Assembly (NCBI RefSeq): GCF_041860085.1
Contig: NZ_CP124747.1
Location: forward strand, 1,240,001 to 1,304,000
Reading direction: 5' to 3'
Length of the DNA stretch: 64,000 nucleotides
Source of the DNA: Schlesneria sp. DSM 10557
Lineage (GTDB): Bacteria; Planctomycetota; Planctomycetia; Planctomycetales; Planctomycetaceae
Positions 7,802 to 16,208 of this stretch are shown in pieces. Under the pieces are notes generated by a model. The model searched no databases, was not told the DNA's origin, and worked only from the letters and a program-made list of their open reading frames with translations. Position numbers and translations under genes: made by a program. Numbering within the stretch: the stretch's first letter is position 1; every line of letters starts with the position of its first letter.

Positions 7802-10483
7802 ATGATGAAAGAGCGTCCTGATCCGGATGCACTCCTGGCCCGCGTTCAGGAAGAAGAGAGTGAGCGAAAGCGGGGAAAGCTCAAGATTTTCTTCGGCATG
7901 GCTCCCGGTGTGGGCAAGACCTACGCCATGCTGGAATCCGCACGGAATGCGGCCTCAGAGGGAACTGATGTCGTAGTCGGTTACATCGAGCCACATGTCC
8001 GGCCCGAGACGCTCGCCATGGTGCTGGGGTTGGACCTCTTGCCTCGTCGAATCATCCGCGCGCGTGACAAGGGGTGGGAAGAGTTTGATCTGGAAGGGGC
8101 TCTGGCTCGAAAGCCGCAGCTCATTCTTGTTGACGAGCTGGCACATACGAATGCGGAAGGATCGATTCATCCAAAGCGTTGGCAGGATGTGGAAGACTTG
8201 CTGGCGGCGGGGATCAACGTTTTCACCACGCTGAACGTACAACATCTTGAAAGTCTCAATGATGTCGTCGCCCAAGTGACGTCAATCCCCGTGCGTGAAA
8301 CTGTACCCGACAGGGTGTTTGATCAGGCTGATGAAATCGAACTGATCGATCTAGCGCCAGATGATTTGATTGATCGCCTGAGAGCAGGGCGAGTTTATGT
8401 TTCTGCACAGGCATCTCGGGCCCTTGAGAATTTCTTTCGAAAGGGAAACCTCATCGCACTGCGCGAGCTCGCTCTGAGGAAGACCGCCGAGCGAGTGAAT
8501 GTCCAGGCGATTGGATACCGGCAGCAGCATGAGGTATCTCGCATTTGGGCCACCTCAGAACGGATTCTCGTTTGTGTCGGCCCGAGTCCGATGTCAGCGC
8601 GACTGGTCAGATCCACCCGACGAATGGCTGCCAGTTTGCGAGCGCCGTGGGTCGCCTTACACGTCAACCTCGAACACGCTAAGCCCCTCAGTTCATCGGA
8701 CCAGCAGCGGTTGGAGAACAATTTACGTCTGGCTGAGGACCTCGGAGCGACCGTTGAAGAAGAGAATGGAACTGATTTCGCTTCTGCAGTTCTGGCGTAC
8801 TGCCAGCACCACAATATCACCCGCATCGTCGTGGGTAAGCCACAGATGGCCTGGTGGCGCGAGTTATTGCAAGGCGGGTTTGTCGCGCAACTGATTCGTC
8901 GGTCGGGAGACATCGACGTCTATGTCATCAGCGGCGACGGAGAACCGGCTTCAAATCGGCACGTTTCAGGCGAGGTGAAGCCCGTTTATGGCCTCGCATA
9001 CTGGGGGGCAACGGCAGCGGTTTCGGCATGTACTGTCGTCTGCATCGGCCTTTCTCGATATTTTCCGGTTACCAACCTTCCGATGATCTACCTGTCCTGC
9101 GTGGTAGGGGTGTCTCTCATCTGGGGGCGTGGTCCTTCAGTCTTGGCGACAATTCTGAGCGTCGCGGCACTGGACTTCTTCCTGATTCCTCCCTATCGCA
9201 CGTTCGTGGTGGGGGACTCGCAGTATCTTCTAATGTTTCTTGTCATGCTGGTAACGGGACTCATCACGAGTGATCTGGCTTCCCGAGTACAGGTCTACAG
9301 TAAAGCGATACGACAGCGGGAACGGAGAACTGCCGCACTCTTTGCACTCAGTAAAGAGTTGGCTCCACTTCCTTCTTACGAAAGCGTCGCCGCTGCCGCT
9401 CAGAGGATTATCTCCCAGGCGCTCGACGTTCACGTCTGGATCCTGCGTCAGCCAGAATTGCCGGACCAGGATTCAAAGCGGTTGGAAGGGGACACGCCGC
9501 TCGCCAGACACGCAGGCGTGATTCGCTGGGTCTTCGATCACGGCCGCCCCGCAGGATACGGTACCGATACATTGCCGGGAACGGATGCAACCTACCTGCC
9601 TCTGCATGGATCCGAGGAACTGGTTGGCGTACTAGGGGTCCTGCCGAATCGTCAGACTTCCAAACTGACGATTTCCCAAATGAAGCTCCTCGATGCGTTC
9701 TCCAGTCAAATTGCTCTGGCGCTGGAACGCTGCAAATTGGCCTCGGAGGCCGAGAAAATTCGTTTGCAGATGGAAACAGAGCGACTACGTAATACGCTTC
9801 TCAGCGCAGTTTCACATGATTTGCGTACGCCACTCACCGGGATTACCGGCGCAGCCAGCCTGCTGGTAGTCGGCAATGAAAAGCTGACGTCTCCCGCCCG
9901 CCTCGAACTCGCCGAGTCGATTCTTGAAGAGTCCGACCGTTTGACTCGCCTCGTGGCCAACCTGCTCGACCTTTCCAAACTCGAAGCCGGAGCGATTTCA
10001 CTTCAACTCGTGCTGCAACCGATCGAAGAGACCATCGGAGTCGCACTGTCCCGACTCGAAAGGCGGCTCAAAGACCATCCCATCTCCACCGATCTTCCCG
10101 ATAACTTGCCACCTCTGACGATGGACGGAATGCTGATTCAGCAAGTGTTGATCAACTTACTGGAGAATGCCGCGAATCTGTCATCTCCAGGGGTTCCCAT
10201 CGAGTTGCGTGCGCGGGTCGGCGAAGGTGTGCTCACGGTTGAGGTTGCCGATCGGGGCCCGGGAATTCCGGAGGGCCAGGAAGAACTCATCTTCGACAAA
10301 TTCTACCGCGTGGCCGGTCAGTCCCAGTCGGGTACGGGAATTGGTCTCACAATCAGTCGAAGCATCATCGAACTCCACGGGGGAAAAATCTGGGCGGAAA
10401 ACCGTACGGGTGGGGGAGCGGTATTTCGGTTCTCCATCCCGGTCCAACAGCATGGGACTGCGGCTGGTAACATCCTCGGGTAA
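7802..10483 (+). CDS. kdpD: KdpD, turgor/K+ sensor histidine kinase
   Basis: 893 residues. Domain order: KdpD N-terminal domain with the Walker A-like GMAPGVGKT at residues 32-40 and LVDELAHTN; a universal stress protein-like domain (about 250-370); four hydrophobic segments of the DUF4118 type (about 395-500); a GAF-like linker; HisKA with the phosphoacceptor H672 in SHDLRTPLTG; and HATPase_c with DRGPGIP and GTGIGLTIS. It phosphorylates KdpE when K+ is low. In the ATPase N box the usual NALKYT is NAANLSS, a mild divergence, with the key asparagine kept. It starts 114 bp after kdpC. Confidence 0.96.
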   Translation: MMKERPDPDALLARVQEEESERKRGKLKIFFGMAPGVGKTYAMLESARNAASEGTDVVVGYIEPHVRPETLAMVLGLDLLPRRIIRARDKGWEEFDLEGALARKPQLILVDELAHTNAEGSIHPKRWQDVEDLLAAGINVFTTLNVQHLESLNDVVAQVTSIPVRETVPDRVFDQADEIELIDLAPDDLIDRLRAGRVYVSAQASRALENFFRKGNLIALRELALRKTAERVNVQAIGYRQQHEVSRIWATSERILVCVGPSPMSARLVRSTRRMAASLRAPWVALHVNLEHAKPLSSSDQQRLENNLRLAEDLGATVEEENGTDFASAVLAYCQHHNITRIVVGKPQMAWWRELLQGGFVAQLIRRSGDIDVYVISGDGEPASNRHVSGEVKPVYGLAYWGATAAVSACTVVCIGLSRYFPVTNLPMIYLSCVVGVSLIWGRGPSVLATILSVAALDFFLIPPYRTFVVGDSQYLLMFLVMLVTGLITSDLASRVQVYSKAIRQRERRTAALFALSKELAPLPSYESVAAAAQRIISQALDVHVWILRQPELPDQDSKRLEGDTPLARHAGVIRWVFDHGRPAGYGTDTLPGTDATYLPLHGSEELVGVLGVLPNRQTSKLTISQMKLLDAFSSQIALALERCKLASEAEKIRLQMETERLRNTLLSAVSHDLRTPLTGITGAASLLVVGNEKLTSPARLELAESILEESDRLTRLVANLLDLSKLEAGAISLQLVLQPIEETIGVALSRLERRLKDHPISTDLPDNLPPLTMDGMLIQQVLINLLENAANLSSPGVPIELRARVGEGVLTVEVADRGPGIPEGQEELIFDKFYRVAGQSQSGTGIGLTISRSIIELHGGKIWAENRTGGGAVFRFSIPVQQHGTAAGNILG

Positions 10484-10736
10484 TTCGAACGGGCAAGCAC
10501 CGGCGTCTCCCGGGCGGCAGCATGATCGAGTGTGTTCCGAATTCCAGGAGGATGATTACTAAAGCTTTGTCTATCCAAGTAAGATTCGACTGGTACACCA
10601 TTACACCGTGCTGAATTCGGTTGGGAGAACAGCACGTCCAAATGTGCCTCCACGACGAATTCCCAGTCCACGCACCTGAAGAGAGTGGAACGTCCGCCGA
10701 AATTTTGGTCACAGCACTCCGAGTCAGGTTTTAACG

Positions 10737-11438
10737 ATGGCAATTGGGGATCGTCCAAAGATTCTGATCGTCGAAGATGAGCCGCAGATCCGCAAATTTC
10801 TCCGGATCTCGCTGGAAACGGCTGGATATTCGGCAATCGAAACCGCTAATGCGGCCGCCGGAATCGGTCACGCCATTACAGAGCCTCCTGACGCTGTGAT
10901 TCTTGATCTGGGCCTGCCTGACCAGGATGGCCTTGCTGTCATCACGCGACTCCGGGAATGGTCAAAGGTTCCCATCATCGTCGTTTCTGCACGTGGCCGC
11001 GAAGCCGATAAGGTGCTGGCATTGGACGCCGGAGCGGACGACTACCTGACCAAACCCTTCAGCGTCGGTGAGTTGATGGCGCGGGTCCGCGTGGCCCTTC
11101 GACATTCCACCGCCGCAACCAGTCCGACCGCCGAACCCTTGTTTAAGGTGGGCGATCTCCAGGTGGATCTGGCTCGACGTGAGGTGACGGTCGCGCAGCA
11201 GTTAGTCCATCTGACACCTACGGAGTATCGCCTGTTGATTGTCCTCGTCACACACGCCGGAAAAGTCGTGACCCATCGACAACTCCTCAAGGAAGTCTGG
11301 GGTCCCGGCAGCGTTTATGAGAATCAGTACCTGCGTGTTTACATGGGTCAGCTACGTCGAAAAATCGAAACAGATTCAATGCGCCCCCGCTATCTGAAAA
11401 CGGAGCCAGGCGTCGGCTATCGTCTGATGGACGATTGA
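10737..11438 (+). CDS. kdpE: KdpE, OmpR-family response regulator
   Basis: 233 residues. Receiver domain (about 1-125) with acidic pocket EDE at 13-15, phosphoacceptor D57 in ILDLGLPDQDG, and the conserved lysine in YLTKPF; winged-helix DNA-binding domain (about 135-230) with LTPTEYRLL, VVTHRQLLKEVWG and YLRVYMGQLRRKIE. It activates the kdp promoter after phosphorylation by KdpD. There is a 253-bp gap after kdpD, larger than in most organisms, so it may have its own promoter. The start lacks a strong ribosome site (AGG about 9 bases upstream). Confidence 0.94.
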   Translation: MAIGDRPKILIVEDEPQIRKFLRISLETAGYSAIETANAAAGIGHAITEPPDAVILDLGLPDQDGLAVITRLREWSKVPIIVVSARGREADKVLALDAGADDYLTKPFSVGELMARVRVALRHSTAATSPTAEPLFKVGDLQVDLARREVTVAQQLVHLTPTEYRLLIVLVTHAGKVVTHRQLLKEVWGPGSVYENQYLRVYMGQLRRKIETDSMRPRYLKTEPGVGYRLMDD

Positions 11439-11561
11439 CGTTCGCTGGAATCAATCCGCTTTACCTCACTTGTCCCTTACAAGCTGCCGACCTGATGAAG
11501 AGAGCACCCACTTTGTGGGCTCCCCCTGGAAATCGACACAGCACCGTGCAGCACCTGAGAA

Positions 11562-12746
11562 TCAACGGGATTCCGGACCCTTCGGAACATCGACCGCGCG
11601 GCCAATCCGAAGGTGTCGCAGTCCAACAACCGTACTGTGGTTCTGCAGACCAAGAAATCCTCTCACGGACCGCAATGCGAGATGAGGCATTTCTTCGGCC
11701 GAAATGTTCGTCACCTGCACTCCGTTGTGCCAGGTCGTGATCTTTTGACCCAGGCAATTGATCTCAAGCGAATTCCATTCACCCAGCGGTCGAGAGTTAC
11801 GCGGGTCAGCACCGACGAAGTCATAGATCGACGCTGAGTACTGGAAGTCTTTCAGTGCGGCGTGCTCCGGGGCAGTGTCATCCAGAATCTGAACCTCGAA
11901 GCCCGCCGCAGGTTGGGTATCGTTGTCCCGATGGTGATTTCCGTCTGCTGGAACCCGCACGTACACTCCGCTGTTTCCCCCCTTGGTGACGAGGTAGTCG
12001 AGACGCAAATTGAAATCGCCGTACTCGTCTGCAGAGCGTAACCAGGGACCTTTTTTTCCTGAGCACGTCAGAACACCGTCAATAACAGACCAGCATGCCT
12101 CGCGATCGCCACCCACACCCTCCCAACCCGCAAGGTCACGACCGTTGAACAGCGACTGGTAACCAATCTCTGCGACTGTCATATTCCGCAGCAGGAACTG
12201 GCCTCCGTTCGGTACTTCGATCTGGAAGCCGATCCATCCATCGCCCTGCTTCAGTCCCGAGACTTTCCAGGCGTGCTTTCCGTTGATTTTCAACTCCGCC
12301 GATTCACCGACAACTCGCAGATCGAACGCGTTCCACTCACCGGCTGGATTGATCAGTCCTGTACTTTCCGTTCCGGCTACGGTGGGGATGCTCCCTTCTT
12401 TGCCCTGCTGAAGATTGACCTGATAACCGGTCAATGGAAATGGCTTTCCCGCGAGTGAGGACCGAATAAAGATTCCCGCATCGTAGTCTTCAGAACTCAA
12501 TGCCTGCCATTCGACGTGCAGTTCAAAGTCACGTAAGCGATGATCACTCCGCAACCAGCCATGACCTGCTTTCAGGCGCAGGCTTCCGTCCACAACATCG
12601 ACTTCTGCCTCGTTTTCGACCGACCAGCCGTTGAGCGACTTGCCGTCAAATAGCGGTCGCCGATAGATCGGAATCTCTTCACCCCGAACCGGGCACACGG
12701 CAGAAATAAGGACCAGGACTAACATGAATACCGAGAAGGGCTGCAT
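11562..12746 (-). CDS. Secreted protein with two DUF1080 (3-keto-disaccharide hydrolase) domains
   Basis: 394 residues from the ATG at 12744-12746, which has AAGGA seven bases upstream; ATG at 12755 and TTG at 12770 are weaker alternatives. Signal peptide MQPFSVFMLVLVLISAVCPVRG, cleaved before EEIPIYR. Two copies of the jelly-roll DUF1080 domain follow: about residues 30-190, beginning PLFDGKSLNGW, and about 195-385, beginning SLFNGRDLAGWEG. Such proteins are greatly expanded in planctomycetes and are linked to hydrolysis or binding of 3-keto-glycosides and polysaccharides outside the cytoplasm. The gene converges on kdpE across about 120 bp. Which sugar it handles is not visible. Confidence 0.88.
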   Translation of the reverse strand: MQPFSVFMLVLVLISAVCPVRGEEIPIYRRPLFDGKSLNGWSVENEAEVDVVDGSLRLKAGHGWLRSDHRLRDFELHVEWQALSSEDYDAGIFIRSSLAGKPFPLTGYQVNLQQGKEGSIPTVAGTESTGLINPAGEWNAFDLRVVGESAELKINGKHAWKVSGLKQGDGWIGFQIEVPNGGQFLLRNMTVAEIGYQSLFNGRDLAGWEGVGGDREACWSVIDGVLTCSGKKGPWLRSADEYGDFNLRLDYLVTKGGNSGVYVRVPADGNHHRDNDTQPAAGFEVQILDDTAPEHAALKDFQYSASIYDFVGADPRNSRPLGEWNSLEINCLGQKITTWHNGVQVTNISAEEMPHLALRSVRGFLGLQNHSTVVGLRHLRIGRAVDVPKGPESR

Positions 12747-13055
12747 CAATGACATTCCTTGAATCAGCAATCAAACCGCCTGCGCTTCGGAAAATGCCCA
12801 ACCCATCCGTATGAATCGATGGATTCCTGCGAGCAGCGTAATCTCGTGGTTTTGTTTTATACAGCGACCCGTTGCCATCGAATTTCGAATTTGTCGGGAA
12901 AGAGATCTCAATCGATACGTCCGGCGGAGGGAGATCGAAACGGGTGAGCGGTTGCTGCGGGCGATGCTGAGTCCGTTCAGTCGATTAAACCCGCTGAAAC
13001 TGGATTGCCAGTCGTCACATCTGCATCGACATCAGGACCACAAACCATAGAAGCC

Positions 13056-13091
13056 AAAAAGGAGTCAGGTGACGAGCACCCGACTCCTTTT
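13056..13091 (-). terminator. Rho-independent terminator of topA
   Basis: An almost perfect hairpin: AAAAAGGAGTC at 13056-13066 pairs with GACTCCTTTT at 13082-13091, and GGTG pairs with CACC inside. On the minus strand it ends in a run of five T, 54 bp after the topA stop at 13145, so it should end topA transcription. The A/T tracts on both sides could let it act in both directions. Confidence 0.85.
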
Positions 13092-13144
13092 CTCATACGC
13101 TGCTCATAATCACGGGCCGCGAGAGCTAACCCATTGTTTGACGT

Positions 13145-15781
13145 TCAGCTATCCGCTTTTTTCTTCTTTTTCGCGGCCTTCTTCACGGCTTTTTTGGGAG
13201 CTTTTGCTGCCCCCTCCGTCGTGGATCGACCCCGCGACTTCTTCGTGGCAGGACCGCGTGCGGCCCGCTCTGCAAGCAGCGGCAGTGCCTCTTGCAGCGT
13301 GAACCCCTGGGGATCTGTCCCCTTGGGCAGCGTCGCGTTGACTTTCCCGTGCTTCACGTAGGCGCCATAGCGCCCATCGAAAATCTGCACAGGCTCTTTG
13401 TCATCGGGATGCGGTCCCAGTTCCTTCAGCGGAACCGGTGCCGCCTTCGTCTTCGCCTGAGCAAGCAGTTCGAGCGCCCGCTCCATGGTGATGGACAGCA
13501 CGTCATCGGTCTTGTCCAGTGACTTGAAGGTCTTCTCATGTTTCACATAGGGGCCATACATACCGATCCCGGCGTTGACCACATGCCCCGTCACCGGGTG
13601 CTTTCCAAGCTGTCGCGGAAGCGACAGATAATCAAGCGCGTCTTTCAGTGTGATTGAATTCGGATCGCGTGTCTTGGGAAGGGAGACCCGCTTGGGCTTG
13701 GTTCCGTCTTCCCCCACCTCACCGAGCTGCAGATAGGGTCCGAAAGGCCCGACCAGCAGGAAGATCGGCAGTCCCGTCTCAGGATGCTCACCCAGCGACT
13801 GGGGGCCCCGCTGCTTAAGATCAATCAGATTCTCTGCAATCTCATTGTTGATGTCCGCCGGTGCCAGACTGTCAGGAATCGACGCAGTAACGGTCTCTCC
13901 GTTGCGTTCGGTTTCCACGTAGGGGCCGAATTTTCCAACTCGAATTCGCGACGACAAACCATTGAATGTCAAGGTGCAGGCAAGACGCGGATCGATTGCC
14001 TCTTCATTTGCCTTGACCTGGGCATCGAGTCCGTCCGATCCGCTGTAGAAATGCTGGAGGTAGGGAAGTCGGTCCCCCTGGCCGTTAGCGATATCGTCGA
14101 GGTCCTGCTCCATCTTGGCAGTGAACCCGAAGTCGACCAGCTTGGGGAAATAGGTTTCCAGCAATTGTGTTACTGCGAAAGCTGTGAACGTCGGTACAAG
14201 CTGCGTTCCCTGTTTGACGACGTAGTCACGATTAATAATCGTGTCTATAATCGTGGCATAGGTACTCGGTCGGCCGATTCCATCTGCTTCCAGTGCCTTC
14301 ACCAGCGTGGCTTCCGTGTAGCGTGCGGGTGGCTTGGTTTCATGACCGATGGGATCGAGCAGAGCACAGTTCAGTCGATCTTTCTCGGCCAGTGGCGGCA
14401 AGGATGCCTCCTGATCGTCGAGTGCGGCTTCCGGATCATCGACCCCTTCAACGTAGGCACGGAAGAAGCCGGGAAATTCGACGTGGCGTCCCGTTGCTTT
14501 GAATTCGGCATCTTCGACAGCAACCGTCACCGTCTGGAATCGCAGCTGCGCTTCTGCCATCTGCGTCGCCACGGTCCGTTTCCAGATGAGCGCGTAGAGC
14601 GCCGCTTCACGCCCTGACAGACCGTGCTCTTCCGCCGTTTTCATTTCCGTTCCGGCGGGCCGAATGGCTTCGTGAGCTTCCTGCGCGTTCTTGGTTTTCG
14701 TCGTGTACTGACGCGGTTCAGGGCTGAGGTATTCTTTTCCGTAGCGATCCTGCACCGATTTTCTCGCAGCATTGAGTGCCTCTTGAGAAAGATTGACACT
14801 GTCGGTTCGCATGTAAGTGATATACCCGTCTTCGTACAGGCTTTGTGCAATCCGCATCGTGTCACGGGCAGTCAATCCGAGCTTGCGGTTAGACTCCTGC
14901 TGTAACGTGCTGGTCGTGAAAGGAGCATACGGCTTACGGGTTTGCAGTCGTGTTTCAACCGACGACACCACCCAGGGCTGGTCCTGCAAACGGGCTTGAA
15001 GTTCCCGCGCTGCTGCTTCGTCGAGCAGCTTGACCTTGGCATCCACCTTGAGCTTGCCCGTCTGCTCGTCAAAGTCTTTGCCCGTGGCGACTCGTTCGCC
15101 GCCAACCGTCGCCAGCGTTGCCTCGAATTCTGCCCCGGTTTCCGTTTTCAGTGTTGACTTCAAGTCCCAGTACGAACCTGACTTGAAGGCCAGTCGCTCG
15201 AGTTCCCGTTTCACGAGCACGCGCACCGCCACGGACTGTACACGCCCCGCCGACAGCTTGGGCTTGACCTTCTTCCACAAGAGTGGGCTGAGGCGGTAAC
15301 CGTAGAGGCGATCGATGATTCGGCGCGCCTCCTGGGCAGCGACGAGATTCATGTCGAGATCGCGCGTCTTCTTGACGGCTTCCTGAATGGCTTCCTTGGT
15401 GATTTCCGAAAAGACCATGCGCTTCACGGGGACTTTCGGCGCAAGAACTTCCGCGAGATGCCAGCCAATGCTCTCTCCTTCGCGGTCTTCGTCGGTTGCG
15501 AGTAACAGTTCGCCGGCGCCTTTCAGCGCGTCCTTCAGTTCCTTCACCAGTTTCTTGCGTCGATCGCTAACGATGTAGAGCGGTTCAAACTCGTTGTCGA
15601 CGTCAACACCGTATTTGGCGAGATTCGACTTCGTCTTCTTAATCTCTTCGGGGATATCTTTAGCACTCTCAGGGAGGTCGCGCACATGCCCCATACTGGC
15701 CATGACTGTATAGTCATTACCGAGATAGCTGCCGATTTTTTTGGCTTTTGCGGGTGATTCGACGATCACCAATCGTTTCAT
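13145..15781 (-). CDS. topA: DNA topoisomerase I
   Basis: 878 residues from the ATG at 15779-15781; an upstream in-frame start at 15817 would add 12 residues before the canonical MKRLVIVESPAKAKKI. The TOPRIM domain is at the N-terminus with the acidic DEDREGE near residue 117. The active-site tyrosine is Y323 in YITYMRTDS. The C-terminus lacks the zinc fingers of the E. coli enzyme and instead has repeats with FGPY or YGPYVKH cores (PF13368 type), ending in a lysine-rich tail that should help hold DNA. It relaxes negative supercoils. It is divergent from the SurA-like gene at 16209. Confidence 0.96.
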   Translation of the reverse strand: MKRLVIVESPAKAKKIGSYLGNDYTVMASMGHVRDLPESAKDIPEEIKKTKSNLAKYGVDVDNEFEPLYIVSDRRKKLVKELKDALKGAGELLLATDEDREGESIGWHLAEVLAPKVPVKRMVFSEITKEAIQEAVKKTRDLDMNLVAAQEARRIIDRLYGYRLSPLLWKKVKPKLSAGRVQSVAVRVLVKRELERLAFKSGSYWDLKSTLKTETGAEFEATLATVGGERVATGKDFDEQTGKLKVDAKVKLLDEAAARELQARLQDQPWVVSSVETRLQTRKPYAPFTTSTLQQESNRKLGLTARDTMRIAQSLYEDGYITYMRTDSVNLSQEALNAARKSVQDRYGKEYLSPEPRQYTTKTKNAQEAHEAIRPAGTEMKTAEEHGLSGREAALYALIWKRTVATQMAEAQLRFQTVTVAVEDAEFKATGRHVEFPGFFRAYVEGVDDPEAALDDQEASLPPLAEKDRLNCALLDPIGHETKPPARYTEATLVKALEADGIGRPSTYATIIDTIINRDYVVKQGTQLVPTFTAFAVTQLLETYFPKLVDFGFTAKMEQDLDDIANGQGDRLPYLQHFYSGSDGLDAQVKANEEAIDPRLACTLTFNGLSSRIRVGKFGPYVETERNGETVTASIPDSLAPADINNEIAENLIDLKQRGPQSLGEHPETGLPIFLLVGPFGPYLQLGEVGEDGTKPKRVSLPKTRDPNSITLKDALDYLSLPRQLGKHPVTGHVVNAGIGMYGPYVKHEKTFKSLDKTDDVLSITMERALELLAQAKTKAAPVPLKELGPHPDDKEPVQIFDGRYGAYVKHGKVNATLPKGTDPQGFTLQEALPLLAERAARGPATKKSRGRSTTEGAAKAPKKAVKKAAKKKKKADS

Positions 15782-16208
15782 AGACTTTTCTGTCACCGGA
15801 AAACTTTCCGTTTGCAATCACCAATTGACTCAGGACGACCCCGATGGCCCGAACGACACACACTTCCCACCCACCAGTATTCGTGGATGTGGCGCAACTG
15901 CCGACAGCAGAATAGACTGGGTAATGGTTGTGTTCAGCAAATCCCTTGTGTGCCGAGCATGTCTGGCTACAATGCCGACGTTCGCACGGGGAATTCCAAT
16001 AAGGAATCGTAACAGGGTCTGTCAAGCGTCGAGCTTTACAGGCTCTCTCACGAAGTCTGTCATTAACATCACAAGAGTCAGCCTGATTGTCATTTCATTT
16101 CGCGATCATCACCGTCGCGGATGACAGTTTCAACAGCGCTGACTTTGCGGCGTTCGGTGCAGCCAAACTCGTGCGGGAGAAGCCGCAACCAGGAAAAGGA
16201 TTCCGTTG
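15782..16208 (+). other. Divergent intergenic region between topA and the SurA-like gene
   Basis: About 430 bases without a convincing gene. A possible rightward promoter is TTGTGT at 15946-15951 and TACAAT at 15968-15973, spaced 16 bp, but this is a weak match and its distance from the 16209 start is large. AAGGA at 16196-16200 region precedes the rightward start codon. No repeat or RNA gene was recognised. Confidence 0.35.

Noticed and set aside
11490-11530. Small hairpin between kdpE and the DUF1080 gene (GAGCACCCAC and GTGGGCTC)
   Set aside because: No T-run on either side, imperfect stem; not convincing as a terminator.
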